Origin: Gulosibacter sp. 10
GTDB taxonomy: Bacteria > Actinomycetota > Actinomycetes > Actinomycetales > Microbacteriaceae
NCBI RefSeq assembly: GCF_900163695.1
Contig: NZ_FUIC01000017.1
Location: 51,309-115,308 of the forward strand
DNA: 64,000 nt
Direction of reading: 5' to 3'
Shown here: positions 26,107 to 35,063 of the stretch, in pieces
Numbering within the stretch: the stretch's first letter is position 1
Layout of the letters: the number at the start of each line of letters is the position of its first letter
Position numbers and translations under genes: made by a program
Notes under the pieces: generated by a model
What the model was told of the DNA's origin: nothing
The model's input: the letters and a program-made list of their open reading frames with translations, nothing else
Database searches by the model: none

Positions 26107-26966
26107 CCGCCCTGCCCTCCTCGGAACGCGCGCGATCTGCCCTCGCCGGCGCGCGCGTGCTGCTGCCCCGCGGCGGCGCCTGGGGCGAGGAGGCGAGCGC
26201 CTCGGTGCGGTCCCGCGGCGCGGAGCCGATCGTGTGCCCGCTCATCGGCTTCGAGGCCGTTCCCATCGCCCCCTCGCTCGCGCGGCTCGCGGCGGGGGGA
26301 TACGCGTGGGTGGTCGTCACGAGCCCCCGCGCGGCGGCGGCGCTCACGGATGCGGCGGTGCCCGCCGCGACCCGCATCGCGGCGGTCGGCCGCGCCACCG
26401 CCGCGGCGCTGCGCGAGCTCGGGCTCGAGCCGGCCTTCGTGCCCGCGGAGGAGTCGGCGCGGGGCCTGCTCGCCGAATGGCCGGATGCGGGGCCGCGGGC
26501 GAACCGTGCCGACGCGCATCCGGAGGGCGGCGCGGGCGGTGCCGATGTGCTGCGCCGCGGCCGCGCGTCCGTCGACGACTCGGCGGCGCCCGCGGAGCAT
26601 CCCGGCCGTGTCCTCTGGCCGCGCTCCTCCGAGGCCGCCCCGACCATCCGCGAGGGCCTCGAGGCGCTCGGCCACCGGGTCGACGACCCCGTCGCGTACC
26701 GCACCGTGCCGCTCGCACCCGGCGCGGAGGCCCGCGAGCGCATCCTCGCCGGCGAGGTCGACTACGCGCTCGTCACCAGCGGCAGCGTCGCCCGTGCCCT
26801 GGCCGCCGCCGTCCCCGCCGGAACCATCCCCGCCGTGACCATCGGCCCGCGCACCACGCGCGAGGCCCGCGCCGCCGGCATCCACGTGCGTTACGAGGCC
26901 GCCGACCGCAATGTCGGGGGCATGCTGGACGCTATAGAGCAGGGCCGCGAGCCCGAAGGAGAGTAG
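26103..26966 (+). CDS. hemD: uroporphyrinogen-III synthase
   Basis: 287 residues, overlapping hemC by four bases. The family is weakly conserved, but the two-lobed pattern is visible: [14 protein letters not shown] at the start, [13 protein letters not shown] in lobe one, [17 protein letters not shown] and [13 protein letters not shown] in lobe two, and [17 protein letters not shown] at the end. It closes hydroxymethylbilane with inversion of ring D. A low-complexity stretch at about 135-165 ([15 protein letters not shown] region) is probably a linker. Position between hemC and hemB supports the call strongly. Confidence 0.9.
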   Translation: MTALPSSERARSALAGARVLLPRGGAWGEEASASVRSRGAEPIVCPLIGFEAVPIAPSLARLAAGGYAWVVVTSPRAAAALTDAAVPAATRIAAVGRATAAALRELGLEPAFVPAEESARGLLAEWPDAGPRANRADAHPEGGAGGADVLRRGRASVDDSAAPAEHPGRVLWPRSSEAAPTIREGLEALGHRVDDPVAYRTVPLAPGAEARERILAGEVDYALVTSGSVARALAAAVPAGTIPAVTIGPRTTREARAAGIHVRYEAADRNVGGMLDAIEQGREPEGE

Positions 26967-26968
26967 TC

Positions 26969-27946
26969 ATGCAGAAACCAGTGATCCGCCCGCGGCGGCT
27001 GCGCCAGTCCGTCGCGATGCGCAACCAGACCCGCGAGTTCGCGGTGCACCCAAGCGAGCTCATCCTGCCCGTCTTCGTGCGCGAGGGGCTCGACGAGGCG
27101 CAGGAGATCTCGTCGCTGCCGGGCGTCCACCAGCACACGCTCGAGTCGATCCGCCCCGTCGTGAACGAGGCGGCCGAGCTCGGCGTCGGCGGCATCATGC
27201 TCTTCGGCGTGCCGGCCGAGCGCGATGCGATCGGCAGCGGCGCGACCGACCCCGAGGGCATCCTGAACCGCGGCCTCCGCGTCGTGGCCGAGGAGGCGGG
27301 CGACGCCCTCACCGTGCAGGCCGACCTGTGCCTCGACGAGTTCACCGACCACGGCCACTGCGGCGTGCTCGACGTGCGCGGCGAGGTGGACAACGACGCG
27401 ACCCTCGAGCGCTACGACGAGATGGCGCTCGCGCAGGCGGCCTCGGGTGCGCAGATCCTCGGCCTGTCGGGCATGATGGACGGCCAGATCGCCTCCGCCC
27501 GCGCGGCCCTCGACCGCGCCGGATTCCACGACACGGTGCTCCTCGCCTACTCCGCGAAGTACGCCTCCGCGTTCTACGGACCCTTCCGCGAGGCCGTGGA
27601 CTCGCAGCTGCAGGGCGACCGCCGCACCTACCAGATGGACCCGGCGAACCGGCGCGAGGGCCTGCGCGAGACGCGCCTCGACATCGAGGAGGGCGCCGAC
27701 ATCGTCATGGTCAAGCCCGCGATGAGCTACCTCGACGTGCTCGCCGACACCGCCGCGTTCTCCGAGGTGCCGGTGTGGGCCTACCAGGTCTCGGGCGAGT
27801 ACGCGATGATCGTCGCCGCCGCGCAGAACGGCTGGATCGACCGCGACCGCGCCGTCGCCGAATCGATCGTGTCGATCCGGCGCGCGGGGGCGGATGCGGT
27901 GCTCACCTACTTCGCGCTCGAATACGCCCGCGCCCTCCGCGGTTGA
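26969..27946 (+). CDS. hemB: delta-aminolevulinic acid dehydratase (porphobilinogen synthase)
   Basis: 325 residues with GAAGGAGA before the ATG, two bases after the hemD stop. It condenses two aminolevulinates to porphobilinogen. The two active-site lysines lie in [15 protein letters not shown] (about 197) and [11 protein letters not shown] (about 248). The segment [15 protein letters not shown] keeps only part of the zinc-cysteine cluster, so the active-site metal (zinc or magnesium) cannot be assigned from sequence. Typical N-terminal start [17 protein letters not shown]. Confidence 0.96.
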   Translation: MQKPVIRPRRLRQSVAMRNQTREFAVHPSELILPVFVREGLDEAQEISSLPGVHQHTLESIRPVVNEAAELGVGGIMLFGVPAERDAIGSGATDPEGILNRGLRVVAEEAGDALTVQADLCLDEFTDHGHCGVLDVRGEVDNDATLERYDEMALAQAASGAQILGLSGMMDGQIASARAALDRAGFHDTVLLAYSAKYASAFYGPFREAVDSQLQGDRRTYQMDPANRREGLRETRLDIEEGADIVMVKPAMSYLDVLADTAAFSEVPVWAYQVSGEYAMIVAAAQNGWIDRDRAVAESIVSIRRAGADAVLTYFALEYARALRG

Positions 27947-28037
27947 CCCGCAGGCCGCTCCCCGGGATCCTCGGAGGGGCGGCCCCGCGCATCCCCGGCG
28001 CTCCCGCTCCGACCATCCCCGACCCTCAAGGAGACCA

Positions 28038-29408
28038 ATGACCACCTCGGCCGAATGGTTCGACCGTGCCCGCGCCGTCACCCCCGGCGGCGTGAACTCC
28101 CCCGTCCGCGCGTTCGGCTCCGTCGGCGGCACGCCCCCGTTCTCGGTGCGCGGCGAGGGCGCCTGGCTCACCGACGCCGACGGCGACCGTCGCGTCGACC
28201 TCGTCTGCGGCTGGGGCCCGCTGCTGCTCGGCCACTCGCACCCCGAGGTCGTGGAGGCCGTGCAGTCCACCGCCGCGCGGATGATGTGCCCGGGCGGCTC
28301 CACGATCGGCGAGGTCGAGCTCGCCGAGGCGATCGTCGGGCGGCTCGATGCCGTGCGCGAGGGCGCGGTCGACGAGGTGCGCCTCGTATCGACCGGCACC
28401 GAGGCGACCATGACCGCCATCCGCCTCGCCCGCGGGGTGACCGGCCGCGACCTCGTCATCAAGTTCTCGGGCTGCTACCACGGCCACTCGGACGGGCTGC
28501 TCGCCGCCGCGGGCTCGGGGCTCGCGACGCTCGCGCTGCCCGGCTCGGCCGGCGTGCCCGCGCCGATCAGCGGGCAGACGATCGTGCTGCCCTACAACGA
28601 CCTCGACGCCGTGCGCGCCGCGTTCGCCGAGCACGAGGGGCGCATCGCCGCCGTGATCGTCGAGGCCTCGGCCGCGAACATGGGCGTCGTGCCCCCGCTG
28701 CCCGGCTACAACCGCGGACTCGCCGAGATCTGCCACGACGACGGCGCGCTGCTCATCTGCGACGAGGTGCTCACCGGCTTCCGCACCGGCCCCGCGGGCT
28801 GGTGGGGCCGCGAGCAGGAGGACGAGGAGCGCGGCGGCTGGACCCCGGACCTCTTCACCTTCGGCAAGGTCATCGGCGGCGGCATGCCCGTCGCCGGCCT
28901 CGGCGGCCGCCGCGAGGTCATGGAGCACCTCGCGCCCAACGGTCCCGTCTACCAGGGCGGCACGCTGAGCGGCAATCCCGTCGCGGTCGCGGCGGGCGTC
29001 GCGACGCTGCGTCTCGCCGACGACGCGGTGTACGGCGCGGTGGACGCGGCCTCCGACCGGGTGGTCGCCGCGGTCAAGCGCGAGTTCGACCGCGTCGGGC
29101 TGCCGTTCGCGGTGCAGCGCGTGCGCAACCTGTTCTCGTTCGCGATGGGCGACGGCGCGGCGCTCGGCTGGTCGGGCGTCGACGAGTTCGGGGCCCCCGC
29201 GCCGCGGAACGAGGACGAGGTGAAGCGGCAGGAGTCCTGGCGCTACCCGGCGTTCTTCCACTCGCTGCTCGACGCGGGCGTCAACCCGCCGCCGAGCGTG
29301 TTCGAGGCGTGGTTCCTCTCCTCCGCCCACGACGAGGAGGCGCTCGCGCACCTCGAGGCCGCGCTGCCGGCCGCGGCCGACGCCGCCGCGGGGGCCACGG
29401 CCCCGTAG
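28038..29408 (+). CDS. hemL: glutamate-1-semialdehyde 2,1-aminomutase
   Basis: 456 residues, AAGGAGACC before the ATG. The PLP enzyme turns glutamate-1-semialdehyde into aminolevulinate, using the product of Hem[33 protein letters not shown] and the PLP lysine in [15 protein letters not shown] (about 277) are diagnostic. An insertion near 410 ([19 protein letters not shown]) is slightly longer than usual. It ends the hem run, 91 bases after hemB. Confidence 0.95.
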   Translation: MTTSAEWFDRARAVTPGGVNSPVRAFGSVGGTPPFSVRGEGAWLTDADGDRRVDLVCGWGPLLLGHSHPEVVEAVQSTAARMMCPGGSTIGEVELAEAIVGRLDAVREGAVDEVRLVSTGTEATMTAIRLARGVTGRDLVIKFSGCYHGHSDGLLAAAGSGLATLALPGSAGVPAPISGQTIVLPYNDLDAVRAAFAEHEGRIAAVIVEASAANMGVVPPLPGYNRGLAEICHDDGALLICDEVLTGFRTGPAGWWGREQEDEERGGWTPDLFTFGKVIGGGMPVAGLGGRREVMEHLAPNGPVYQGGTLSGNPVAVAAGVATLRLADDAVYGAVDAASDRVVAAVKREFDRVGLPFAVQRVRNLFSFAMGDGAALGWSGVDEFGAPAPRNEDEVKRQESWRYPAFFHSLLDAGVNPPPSVFEAWFLSSAHDEEALAHLEAALPAAADAAAGATAP

Positions 29409-29421
29409 CCGTCCCGCGTCC

Positions 29422-30480
29422 ATGCAGAGCCGCTCCCCCGGGTCCGAGATCAGCATCCTGCTGGTCTCCGACCCGGGCCTGCCGTCCCGCCGGCTCGAGG
29501 CCGCGATTCCGCGTCTCGAGTCCGAGCTGCGGCGCCGCTTCGACGCGCGCGTCTCGGTGCGGCACCGCATCGAGCTGATCCGAATGCATCCCGACTTCGA
29601 GCTCGACACCGAGACCGCCCGACGGCTCGCCGCCGAGTACGGAGATGTCGGCGCGACGGTGCTGCTCACCGAGGTGCCGAGGTACCGCTCGGGCAGGCCG
29701 CTCGTCGCCGAGGCCATCCGCGAGCCCGGCATCGGCATCGTCTCGTTCCCGACGCTCGGCGCGGGCGGGCGCAACCGGCTGCTGCGCGCCGTCCTCGGCT
29801 GCGTGCTCGAGCTGCGGCCCGCGCCGGTCGCCTCCGATGCTGATGCGCCGCGGGTCGAAGGCCGATGGCGGGAGGGCGCGGACGGGGCCGCCCGCGAGCT
29901 GCGCGCCTCCTCGCTCGTGGGCGTGCCCAGGCTCGTGCTCGGCATGGTGCTGGCGAACGAGCCGTGGCGCACCGCGCCGAAGCTCTCGAGCGCGCTCGCC
30001 GCCGGTCTGGCCGTGGGCGCGTTCGGCATCTTCTACAACTCGATCTGGCAGATGGCGGATGCGCTCTCCACCGCGCGTCTCCTGTCCATCGCGCTGCTCG
30101 CGGTCGCGACGATGGTCGCGTGGCTCATGCTCAAGAACGGGCTCTGGGAACGGGGTCCGCTCGGGCGCGGCAGGGCGGTGATGATGCTCTACAACGCCAC
30201 CACGATCGCCACGCTCACGCTGTGCGTGCTCGCGATGTACCTCGTGCTCGCGACGGTCATCTTCCTCGCCGGCCTGGTCGTCATCGATCCCGGCTTCATG
30301 TCGACCGTCCTCGAGTCGGAGGCGCGGCTCACGAACTACGTGGACGTGGCGTGGCTCAGCGCCGCGATGGGCACCGTGGCCGGTGCGCTCGGCTCCCAGT
30401 TCGACTCCGATACGGATGTGCGTCGACTCACCCACGGCCAGCGCGAGCGTCAGCGCGTCCGCGCCGAGGACGAGGGCTGA
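29422..30480 (+). CDS. conserved-type membrane protein of unknown function
   Basis: 352 residues, starting 13 bases after hemL. I do not recognise a named family. Residues 1-150 look like a soluble alpha/beta domain (ISILLVSDPGLPSRRLEAAI; DVGATVLLTEVPRYRSGRPLV; GIGIVSFPTLGAGG) and the second half has about four or five membrane helices at roughly 193-212, 220-238, 255-290 and 308-328, followed by a basic tail. The start falls right behind hemL, so read-through from the heme operon is likely, but no link to heme is visible. The stop is followed by a 59-bp palindrome. Confidence 0.75.
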   Translation: MQSRSPGSEISILLVSDPGLPSRRLEAAIPRLESELRRRFDARVSVRHRIELIRMHPDFELDTETARRLAAEYGDVGATVLLTEVPRYRSGRPLVAEAIREPGIGIVSFPTLGAGGRNRLLRAVLGCVLELRPAPVASDADAPRVEGRWREGADGAARELRASSLVGVPRLVLGMVLANEPWRTAPKLSSALAAGLAVGAFGIFYNSIWQMADALSTARLLSIALLAVATMVAWLMLKNGLWERGPLGRGRAVMMLYNATTIATLTLCVLAMYLVLATVIFLAGLVVIDPGFMSTVLESEARLTNYVDVAWLSAAMGTVAGALGSQFDSDTDVRRLTHGQRERQRVRAEDEG

Positions 30481-30514
30481 CCGCGGGCGGCCCGCGCCCG
30501 GGCGGTTCGGCACG

Positions 30515-30573
30515 CAGATGGGTCGCAGTTCGCGGTTATGGGTCCTCCAAAACCGCGAACTGCGACCCATCTG
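30515..30573. repeat. 59-bp palindromic element, copy 1
   Basis: Perfect 23-bp arms, 30515-30537 and 30551-30573, around 13 bases. Left arm begins CAGATGGGTCGCA, right arm ends TGCGACCCATCTG. Compared with other copies the arm carries C-to-G on one side and G-to-C on the other, a paired change. It lies between convergent genes and could end both transcripts. Confidence 0.92.
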
Positions 30574-30680
30574 TGGAATGCACGGCTGCGCCGGGCCATG
30601 CTCCGAGCGCGAGAGCCCGCGCGGTCAGGAGCACGCGCAGCCGGATACCGGCGCGGCCGGGACCAGGCGGGCTCCAGCGA

Positions 30681-31367
30681 TCAGGCGGGCTCGAGCGGCT
30701 GCGGCAGGTCGGGCTCGTCCTCCGCCACCTTCGCCTCGATCGTGCTCCACAGCTCGGCCACGTGGCGCTCCACCTCCTCGAACACGCTGCCGACGTTCGC
30801 GGCGCTCACCTCGGCGCGCACCGGGATGTCCCACTCCAGGTAGGTCTTGCCCGGATAGCGGATGATCTCGTCGCCGCTGCGCATGGAGACGATGTAGTCG
30901 GCGCCGCGGAGCACGTCGTCGGTGAGCGGCTTCGGATAGGCGTGCTCGGCGTCCAGGCCGCGCTCGCGCAGCAGCTCGACCACCTCGGGATACACGTCCT
31001 CGCCCGGGCGGGCTCCCGCCGAGCGCACCTCGACGCGGTCCCCGGCGATGCCGGCGAGCGCCGCGGCCGCGAGCTGCGAGCGGCCCGCGTTCTCTGCGCA
31101 GACGAAGAGCACCTGCGGCAGCGGCCGCTGCAGCAGCCCCTTGGAATAGGCGAGCGATCGCAGCCGGCTCTCGGCGAAGTTCCCGGCGAGGGATGCGACG
31201 TAGGTCTTGATCCTGGCGGTCCGGTGCAGGGTCGTATAGGACTCGTAGACGATCCGCTCTACGAGGTCGGGGCTGAAGATGCCGTCGTATCGTTCGGCTA
31301 GATGCGCGGCGGTGCGCTGGAGTACTCGGTCGTCGGTCTCGTCCGTGGGCGTGGGATTCGTGGTCAT
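30681..31367 (-). CDS. arsenate reductase / low-molecular-weight phosphatase family protein with N-terminal helical domain
   Basis: 228 residues. Residues 1-75 form a three-helix domain (LVERIVYESYTTLHRTARIKTYV) like that of actinobacterial arsenate reductases. From about 84 comes the LMW-phosphatase fold: VLFVCAENAGRSQLAAAAL gives the CX5R loop with Cys90 and Arg96, where the usual residue after Cys is often V/T and here is Ala. Such enzymes use mycothiol or thioredoxin to reduce arsenate, or act as tyrosine phosphatases. No arsB/acr3 or arsR-type gene is next to it, so arsenate is not assured. GAGGAAC lies upstream of the ATG. Confidence 0.83.
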   Translation of the reverse strand: MTTNPTPTDETDDRVLQRTAAHLAERYDGIFSPDLVERIVYESYTTLHRTARIKTYVASLAGNFAESRLRSLAYSKGLLQRPLPQVLFVCAENAGRSQLAAAALAGIAGDRVEVRSAGARPGEDVYPEVVELLRERGLDAEHAYPKPLTDDVLRGADYIVSMRSGDEIIRYPGKTYLEWDIPVRAEVSAANVGSVFEEVERHVAELWSTIEAKVAEDEPDLPQPLEPA

Positions 31368-31895
31368 GGCGAGGTTCCTCACTCGTTGGAGTCGTCGTGC
31401 TTGGGACTTCGTCGATCGGTCGGGGCGGCGTCGCCCCGTGTCACAGCATGCTGCGGTTCTCCGCGAGAACCCGGTCAGCCGCCTCCACGTTCGCTCAGGA
31501 CCGCTTGCTCGTGCCCGGCCCGGGCCCTCGCGTTGCGACCGCCTGCCCGCATTCTGGCCGTGCTGCCCGTACTCAGGTGGCCTCGGCTGCGCTCGGATTC
31601 CCCGCGTTCGCTTCCCTCGGCGGCCCCGGTGATGGTGCCGCACAGATGCGTCGCAGATCGTCGTTCTGGCGCGAGCAAAACGACGATCTGCGACGCATCT
31701 GCGGGCGAGAAACCCCGCAGCGCGGCACGCGGCACGCGGCCGGCGGCCATCCGTCATCCTCGAGCCGCCCCGCAAACTCCACCCTGCGGTCAATGCGGCC
31801 GCCCTGCCGAGGCGGATAGCATCCGAGCACGGCATCGGTTCGTCCCTCGAAGAAGGCCGGCGATGCCCGCACGACTGCGCAGGGGGTGGGATCGC
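31368..31895. other. divergent intergenic region with one palindromic element
   Basis: 528 bases between the arsenate-reductase-like gene and the next plus-strand gene. The only structure I see is a 59-bp palindrome at 31643-31701. Since both flanking genes start here, this copy is not placed as a terminator of either. Open frames crossing the region show no protein-like features. Confidence 0.7.
31643..31701. repeat. 59-bp palindromic element, copy 2
   Basis: Perfect 23-bp arms 31643-31665 and 31679-31701 around 13 bases; ends CAGATGCGTCGCA / TGCGACGCATCTG. The inner arm reads GATCGTCGTT against AACGACGATC, differing from copy 1 in both arms at matched positions. Confidence 0.92.
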
Positions 31896-32615
31896 ATGAG
31901 CGGCTCGAAGAACGCGTCCGAGGCGGAGCTGCCGAGCGGCCGCCACGAGATCCCCTCGCGCAGCGCCTCCGCGTCCGCCCCCGCATCGGAGACCAGGAGC
32001 GCGGCAGCCGCCCCCGGCGGCGGAAACCCGCCCGGCACCGGCGGCGTCCCCGCCCATCACGGCAGACGACGCCGCAGCCCCTTGCCGCTGCTCCTGCTCG
32101 GTGCCGCGATGCTCCTCGGCACCACCCTCACCCCGGTCGCGATCGGCGCGGTCAGCGTCTCGGTCGCCGATCACGACCGCGAGATCGAGCTCGCCGCCGA
32201 CTCGGGCGTCGCGCACATCCCCGTGCCCGCCGACTGGCCGCTCGAGCGGCGCCCCTTCGCGGATGCCGCCACGATCCACACGCCCGACGGCGCCCTTGCG
32301 CTCTGCGTCGCCCCCGCCGAGCCCGCGGCCGATGCGGCCGCCCTCCTCGAACGACTCGCCGCGCGGGACGGCTGGAGTACGGCGCACGCCTCCACGGAGC
32401 ATGCGCCCTCGGGCGCGGAGGTGGTGCACCTGCTCCGCGAGGGCGACGCCCAGGCGGAGTCGTGCGACGGCCACCCCGTCGAGATGCTCATCGCCGTCGC
32501 CCCGGCCGGAGACGGGGACGCGCCGTTCATCGAGGTGCGCGTCGGCGCGGACGGCGAGCTCGCGCCCTACCTGGGCGAGCTCGCCGACCTGGTCGAGGGG
32601 ATGCGCGCATCATGA
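31896..32615 (+). CDS. single-pass membrane-anchored exported protein of unknown function
   Basis: 239 residues from ATG 31896, preceded by AGGGGGTGGG; ATG at 31863 lacks such a site. The first 75 residues are polar and low-complexity (Ser/Ala/Pro/Gly), followed by a basic patch HHGRRRR and one membrane helix (LPLLLLGAAMLLGTTLTPVAIG). The remaining ~135 residues are predicted outside, with two cysteines (LCVAP, ESCDG) that could pair. No family recognised. It overlaps the deacetylase gene by four bases, so the two are probably made together and may work together at the envelope. Confidence 0.75.
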   Translation: MSGSKNASEAELPSGRHEIPSRSASASAPASETRSAAAAPGGGNPPGTGGVPAHHGRRRRSPLPLLLLGAAMLLGTTLTPVAIGAVSVSVADHDREIELAADSGVAHIPVPADWPLERRPFADAATIHTPDGALALCVAPAEPAADAAALLERLAARDGWSTAHASTEHAPSGAEVVHLLREGDAQAESCDGHPVEMLIAVAPAGDGDAPFIEVRVGADGELAPYLGELADLVEGMRAS

Positions 32616-34180
32616 TCCGCCGCTCCCGACGCCTCGGGATCGCCGCGCTCCTCGCGGCGCCCCTGACGCTCACCGCGTGCGCCGCGCCGATCCCCACCGA
32701 CGCCGAGTGGCACCCGCGGACCCCCGAGAGCGTCTCCGAGCTCGCCGCGGCCGGCGAGGACATCGGGTTCGCATCGATCGACCCGGCCGAGCTCGACGGC
32801 GTGACGCAGCACCGCACGGTCAGCACCGACCTCGGCGTCGACCTGCGCTGGCCCGAGGTGGCCGGCGCGGACGGGCTCAACGAGGCCGTGGAGCAGCATC
32901 AGTGGGCCCTCATCGAGCAGCGGGAGTCGGCGAGCGGCGTCGCGTACGCGCCCCAGGCGCAGGAGGCCGGGGCGGGGCTCGGACCGGATGCGCGCGGCTG
33001 CGCGCCCGGGGCGACCACGGCATCCGTCGAGGAGCTGCGCGAGACGGCGACCGAGGCGGACCTCGTGTCGACCTGCGAGATCGTCGCGGCGGGCGGCGGG
33101 ATGCTCGGCATCCGCTGGCGCACGCTCGAGGGCGAGGACGAGCGGCTCGAGACGAGCTACTACGACGCGCTCACGGGCGCGGAGTACAGCGTGGCAGATC
33201 TGCTCGACCTCGACGACGCGGCGATGGACACGCTCTGGCACGAGGCGGTGCAGGCGATGCGCGTCGATGCCGGCGCCCTCACGCTCTGGCCGACCGGCGA
33301 GCCCGCGGTTCTCGACGACGCGGCGCGCGAGCAGTTCGGGGCGGCGCTCGCCGCCGGGGTGCTCGAACCCGACGGCTCGCTCGTGCTCGACGTGCCCGGC
33401 GGCTTCGACTCGCCGGAGCTCGAGGCGCTGCCGGGGCGCGAGGATGCGGCGCACCACGACCGCATCCGCTTCGCGCCCGATGCGATCGCGCCGTTCCTGA
33501 ACGATTCCGGGCGGTCGGCGCTCGAGCTGCTCGGCGAGGACAGCCCGTGGCAGCCGCCGCAGTCCGACGTGCTCGGCGCGCACGCCGACTGCGACCTGGT
33601 CGCGTGCCTCGCCCTGACCTACGACGACGGCCCGAATCCCGAGATGGCCGGGCTCCTCGACTCCCTCGCCGAGCACGGGGCGGTGGCGACGTTCTTCTTC
33701 ATCGGCAGCTCGGTCTCCGGCAACGCCGACATCGTGCAGCGCACGCAGGACGAGGGGCACGAGGTCGCGAACCACAGCTGGAGCCATCCCGATCTCACGA
33801 CGCTGAAGCCGAAGGAGATCCGCGAGCAGATCGACCGAACGCAGGATGCGATCGCCGCGATCACCGGCGTCGCGCCGACGCTCGTGCGACCGCCCTACGG
33901 CGCCTTCGACGACGCCGTGGTCGGCGCCTGCGACCAGCCGCTCGTGCTGTGGGACGTGGACACGCTCGACTGGGAGGATCCGCCGGTGGAGGAGCTCACG
34001 GCGGACGCGGTGGGCACGCCCGAGGCCGGGTCGATCGTGCTCATGCACTCCATCCACGACGGCTCGATCGAGGCGACTCCGGGCATCGTGGACGGGCTGC
34101 ACGATCGCGGATTCGAGCTCGTGACCGTGAGCGGCATGTTCGACGGCGCGGTGCCCGGCGTCGTCTACTCGGGGCGGTAG
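32612..34180 (+). CDS. lipoprotein polysaccharide deacetylase (NodB domain)
   Basis: 522 residues with lipoprotein signal peptide (lipobox LTAC, Cys about 23). The first ~320 residues are a mixed domain like the DUF3298-type N-terminal regions of PdaC-like enzymes (TVSTDLGVDLRWPEV; YYDALTGAEYSVADLL; RFAPDAIAPF). The NodB domain starts near 325: TYDDGPN (Asp pair), metal histidines in NHSWSHPD (about 387-392), and RPPYGAFDD. Such enzymes remove acetyl groups from peptidoglycan or other wall glycans, often to resist lysozyme. It overlaps the membrane protein upstream (ATGA) and is followed by another membrane protein after 29 bases. Confidence 0.9.
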   Translation: MIRRSRRLGIAALLAAPLTLTACAAPIPTDAEWHPRTPESVSELAAAGEDIGFASIDPAELDGVTQHRTVSTDLGVDLRWPEVAGADGLNEAVEQHQWALIEQRESASGVAYAPQAQEAGAGLGPDARGCAPGATTASVEELRETATEADLVSTCEIVAAGGGMLGIRWRTLEGEDERLETSYYDALTGAEYSVADLLDLDDAAMDTLWHEAVQAMRVDAGALTLWPTGEPAVLDDAAREQFGAALAAGVLEPDGSLVLDVPGGFDSPELEALPGREDAAHHDRIRFAPDAIAPFLNDSGRSALELLGEDSPWQPPQSDVLGAHADCDLVACLALTYDDGPNPEMAGLLDSLAEHGAVATFFFIGSSVSGNADIVQRTQDEGHEVANHSWSHPDLTTLKPKEIREQIDRTQDAIAAITGVAPTLVRPPYGAFDDAVVGACDQPLVLWDVDTLDWEDPPVEELTADAVGTPEAGSIVLMHSIHDGSIEATPGIVDGLHDRGFELVTVSGMFDGAVPGVVYSGR

Positions 34181-34209
34181 CGGCCGGCGCCCTTGGTAGA
34201 CTCCGGACG

Positions 34210-34725
34210 ATGGCGACCTCGGACAACACGCATACCGGCCCTCGCCATCCCGCGCCGAATCTCCTGCAGCAGGCGATGTTCTGGTTCCAGTGGTTCACCC
34301 CGGCGATCGGGCTCTTCTTCCTCGTCATCGGACGGGCGATCTTCTACGGGCAGACCGTCGCCTGGGGCGGACTGGTCTTCTCCGTCTTCGGCATCCCGAT
34401 CGCCGCGGTGGCCACGATGTGCTGCCTGCTCACGCTGGGCCCCGAGGCGAACCGGGCGACGAAGTCGCTGCCGCTGCCCTCGGCGGTGCTCGGCCTCATC
34501 GCCCTCGTCGTTTTCCCCATCGCCGCGGCATTCGTCGAGGACTTCGGCGATAGCGAGAACCCCGGCACGCGATCGGCGGTGGGCCGGTGGTTCGAGATCG
34601 GCTACTCGACGACCAGCGCGATCAGCACGACCCTGCTGTGGCTCGGCCTCATCGCGTTCTTCGCCTCGATCGCGCTCTCATTCCTGCCCCGACGGCCTCG
34701 ACGGCGGGCATCCGCCGATTCCTAA
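34210..34725 (+). CDS. small four-helix membrane protein of unknown function
   Basis: 171 residues. Helices at about 25-45 (FTPAIGLFFLVIGRAIFYG), 51-73, 90-108 and 140-162, with a strongly basic end (RRPRRRASADS). The ATG at 34210 follows TCCGGACG, a poor ribosome site. I recognise no family. The short 29-base gap suggests co-transcription with the deacetylase operon. Confidence 0.7.
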   Translation: MATSDNTHTGPRHPAPNLLQQAMFWFQWFTPAIGLFFLVIGRAIFYGQTVAWGGLVFSVFGIPIAAVATMCCLLTLGPEANRATKSLPLPSAVLGLIALVVFPIAAAFVEDFGDSENPGTRSAVGRWFEIGYSTTSAISTTLLWLGLIAFFASIALSFLPRRPRRRASADS

Positions 34726-35063
34726 TCCCGGCCGGATGCGTCGGCGCGGTCATCGACGCGCCGGGAGCGCTCCGGAGCGGTTCCCGTTCCGCAACGAGCG
34801 GCCCCGACCGGCGCTGCGGTGAATGCCTGAGGCGGGCTTCGAGCGCCCGGCACCTGGCATCGGCATCGGCATCGGCATCGGCATCCAACATCCGACTTTC
34901 GGCACTCAGCACCAGCACCAGCGAGGTTGGCGGCGGGACGGCGCCCGCCGCAGGGCATCTCCCCCTGCAGGGCGATGTTCCTCCGCCTCCGGCAGGATTC
35001 GCCCGCTCCGGCATGGTTCGGCTGGCGCCCGTGTGGTGGACTCACAGGGACGGGAGGGGCCAG
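34726..35063 (+). other. intergenic region with a GGCATC microsatellite
   Basis: 338 bases before the lipoprotein gene. A hexamer repeat lies at 34856-34885. GGGAGGGG near 35052 is the ribosome site for the next gene. No gene seen. Confidence 0.6.
34856..34885. repeat. GGCATC hexanucleotide repeat, five copies
   Basis: Five exact head-to-tail copies of GGCATC (30 bp). As a simple repeat it is prone to copy-number change. It lies about 180 bp upstream of the lipoprotein start. Confidence 0.9.

Noticed and set aside
30515..30573. Integron attC site (59-base element)
   Set aside because: The length coincides, but the required outer RYYYAAC/GTTRRRY boxes are not at the ends, which read CAGATG/CATCTG; there is no integrase or cassette structure.
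34587..35063. N-terminal extension of the lipoprotein at 35064
   Set aside because: The frame is open upstream, but the signal peptide and GGGAGGGG site fix the start at 35064.
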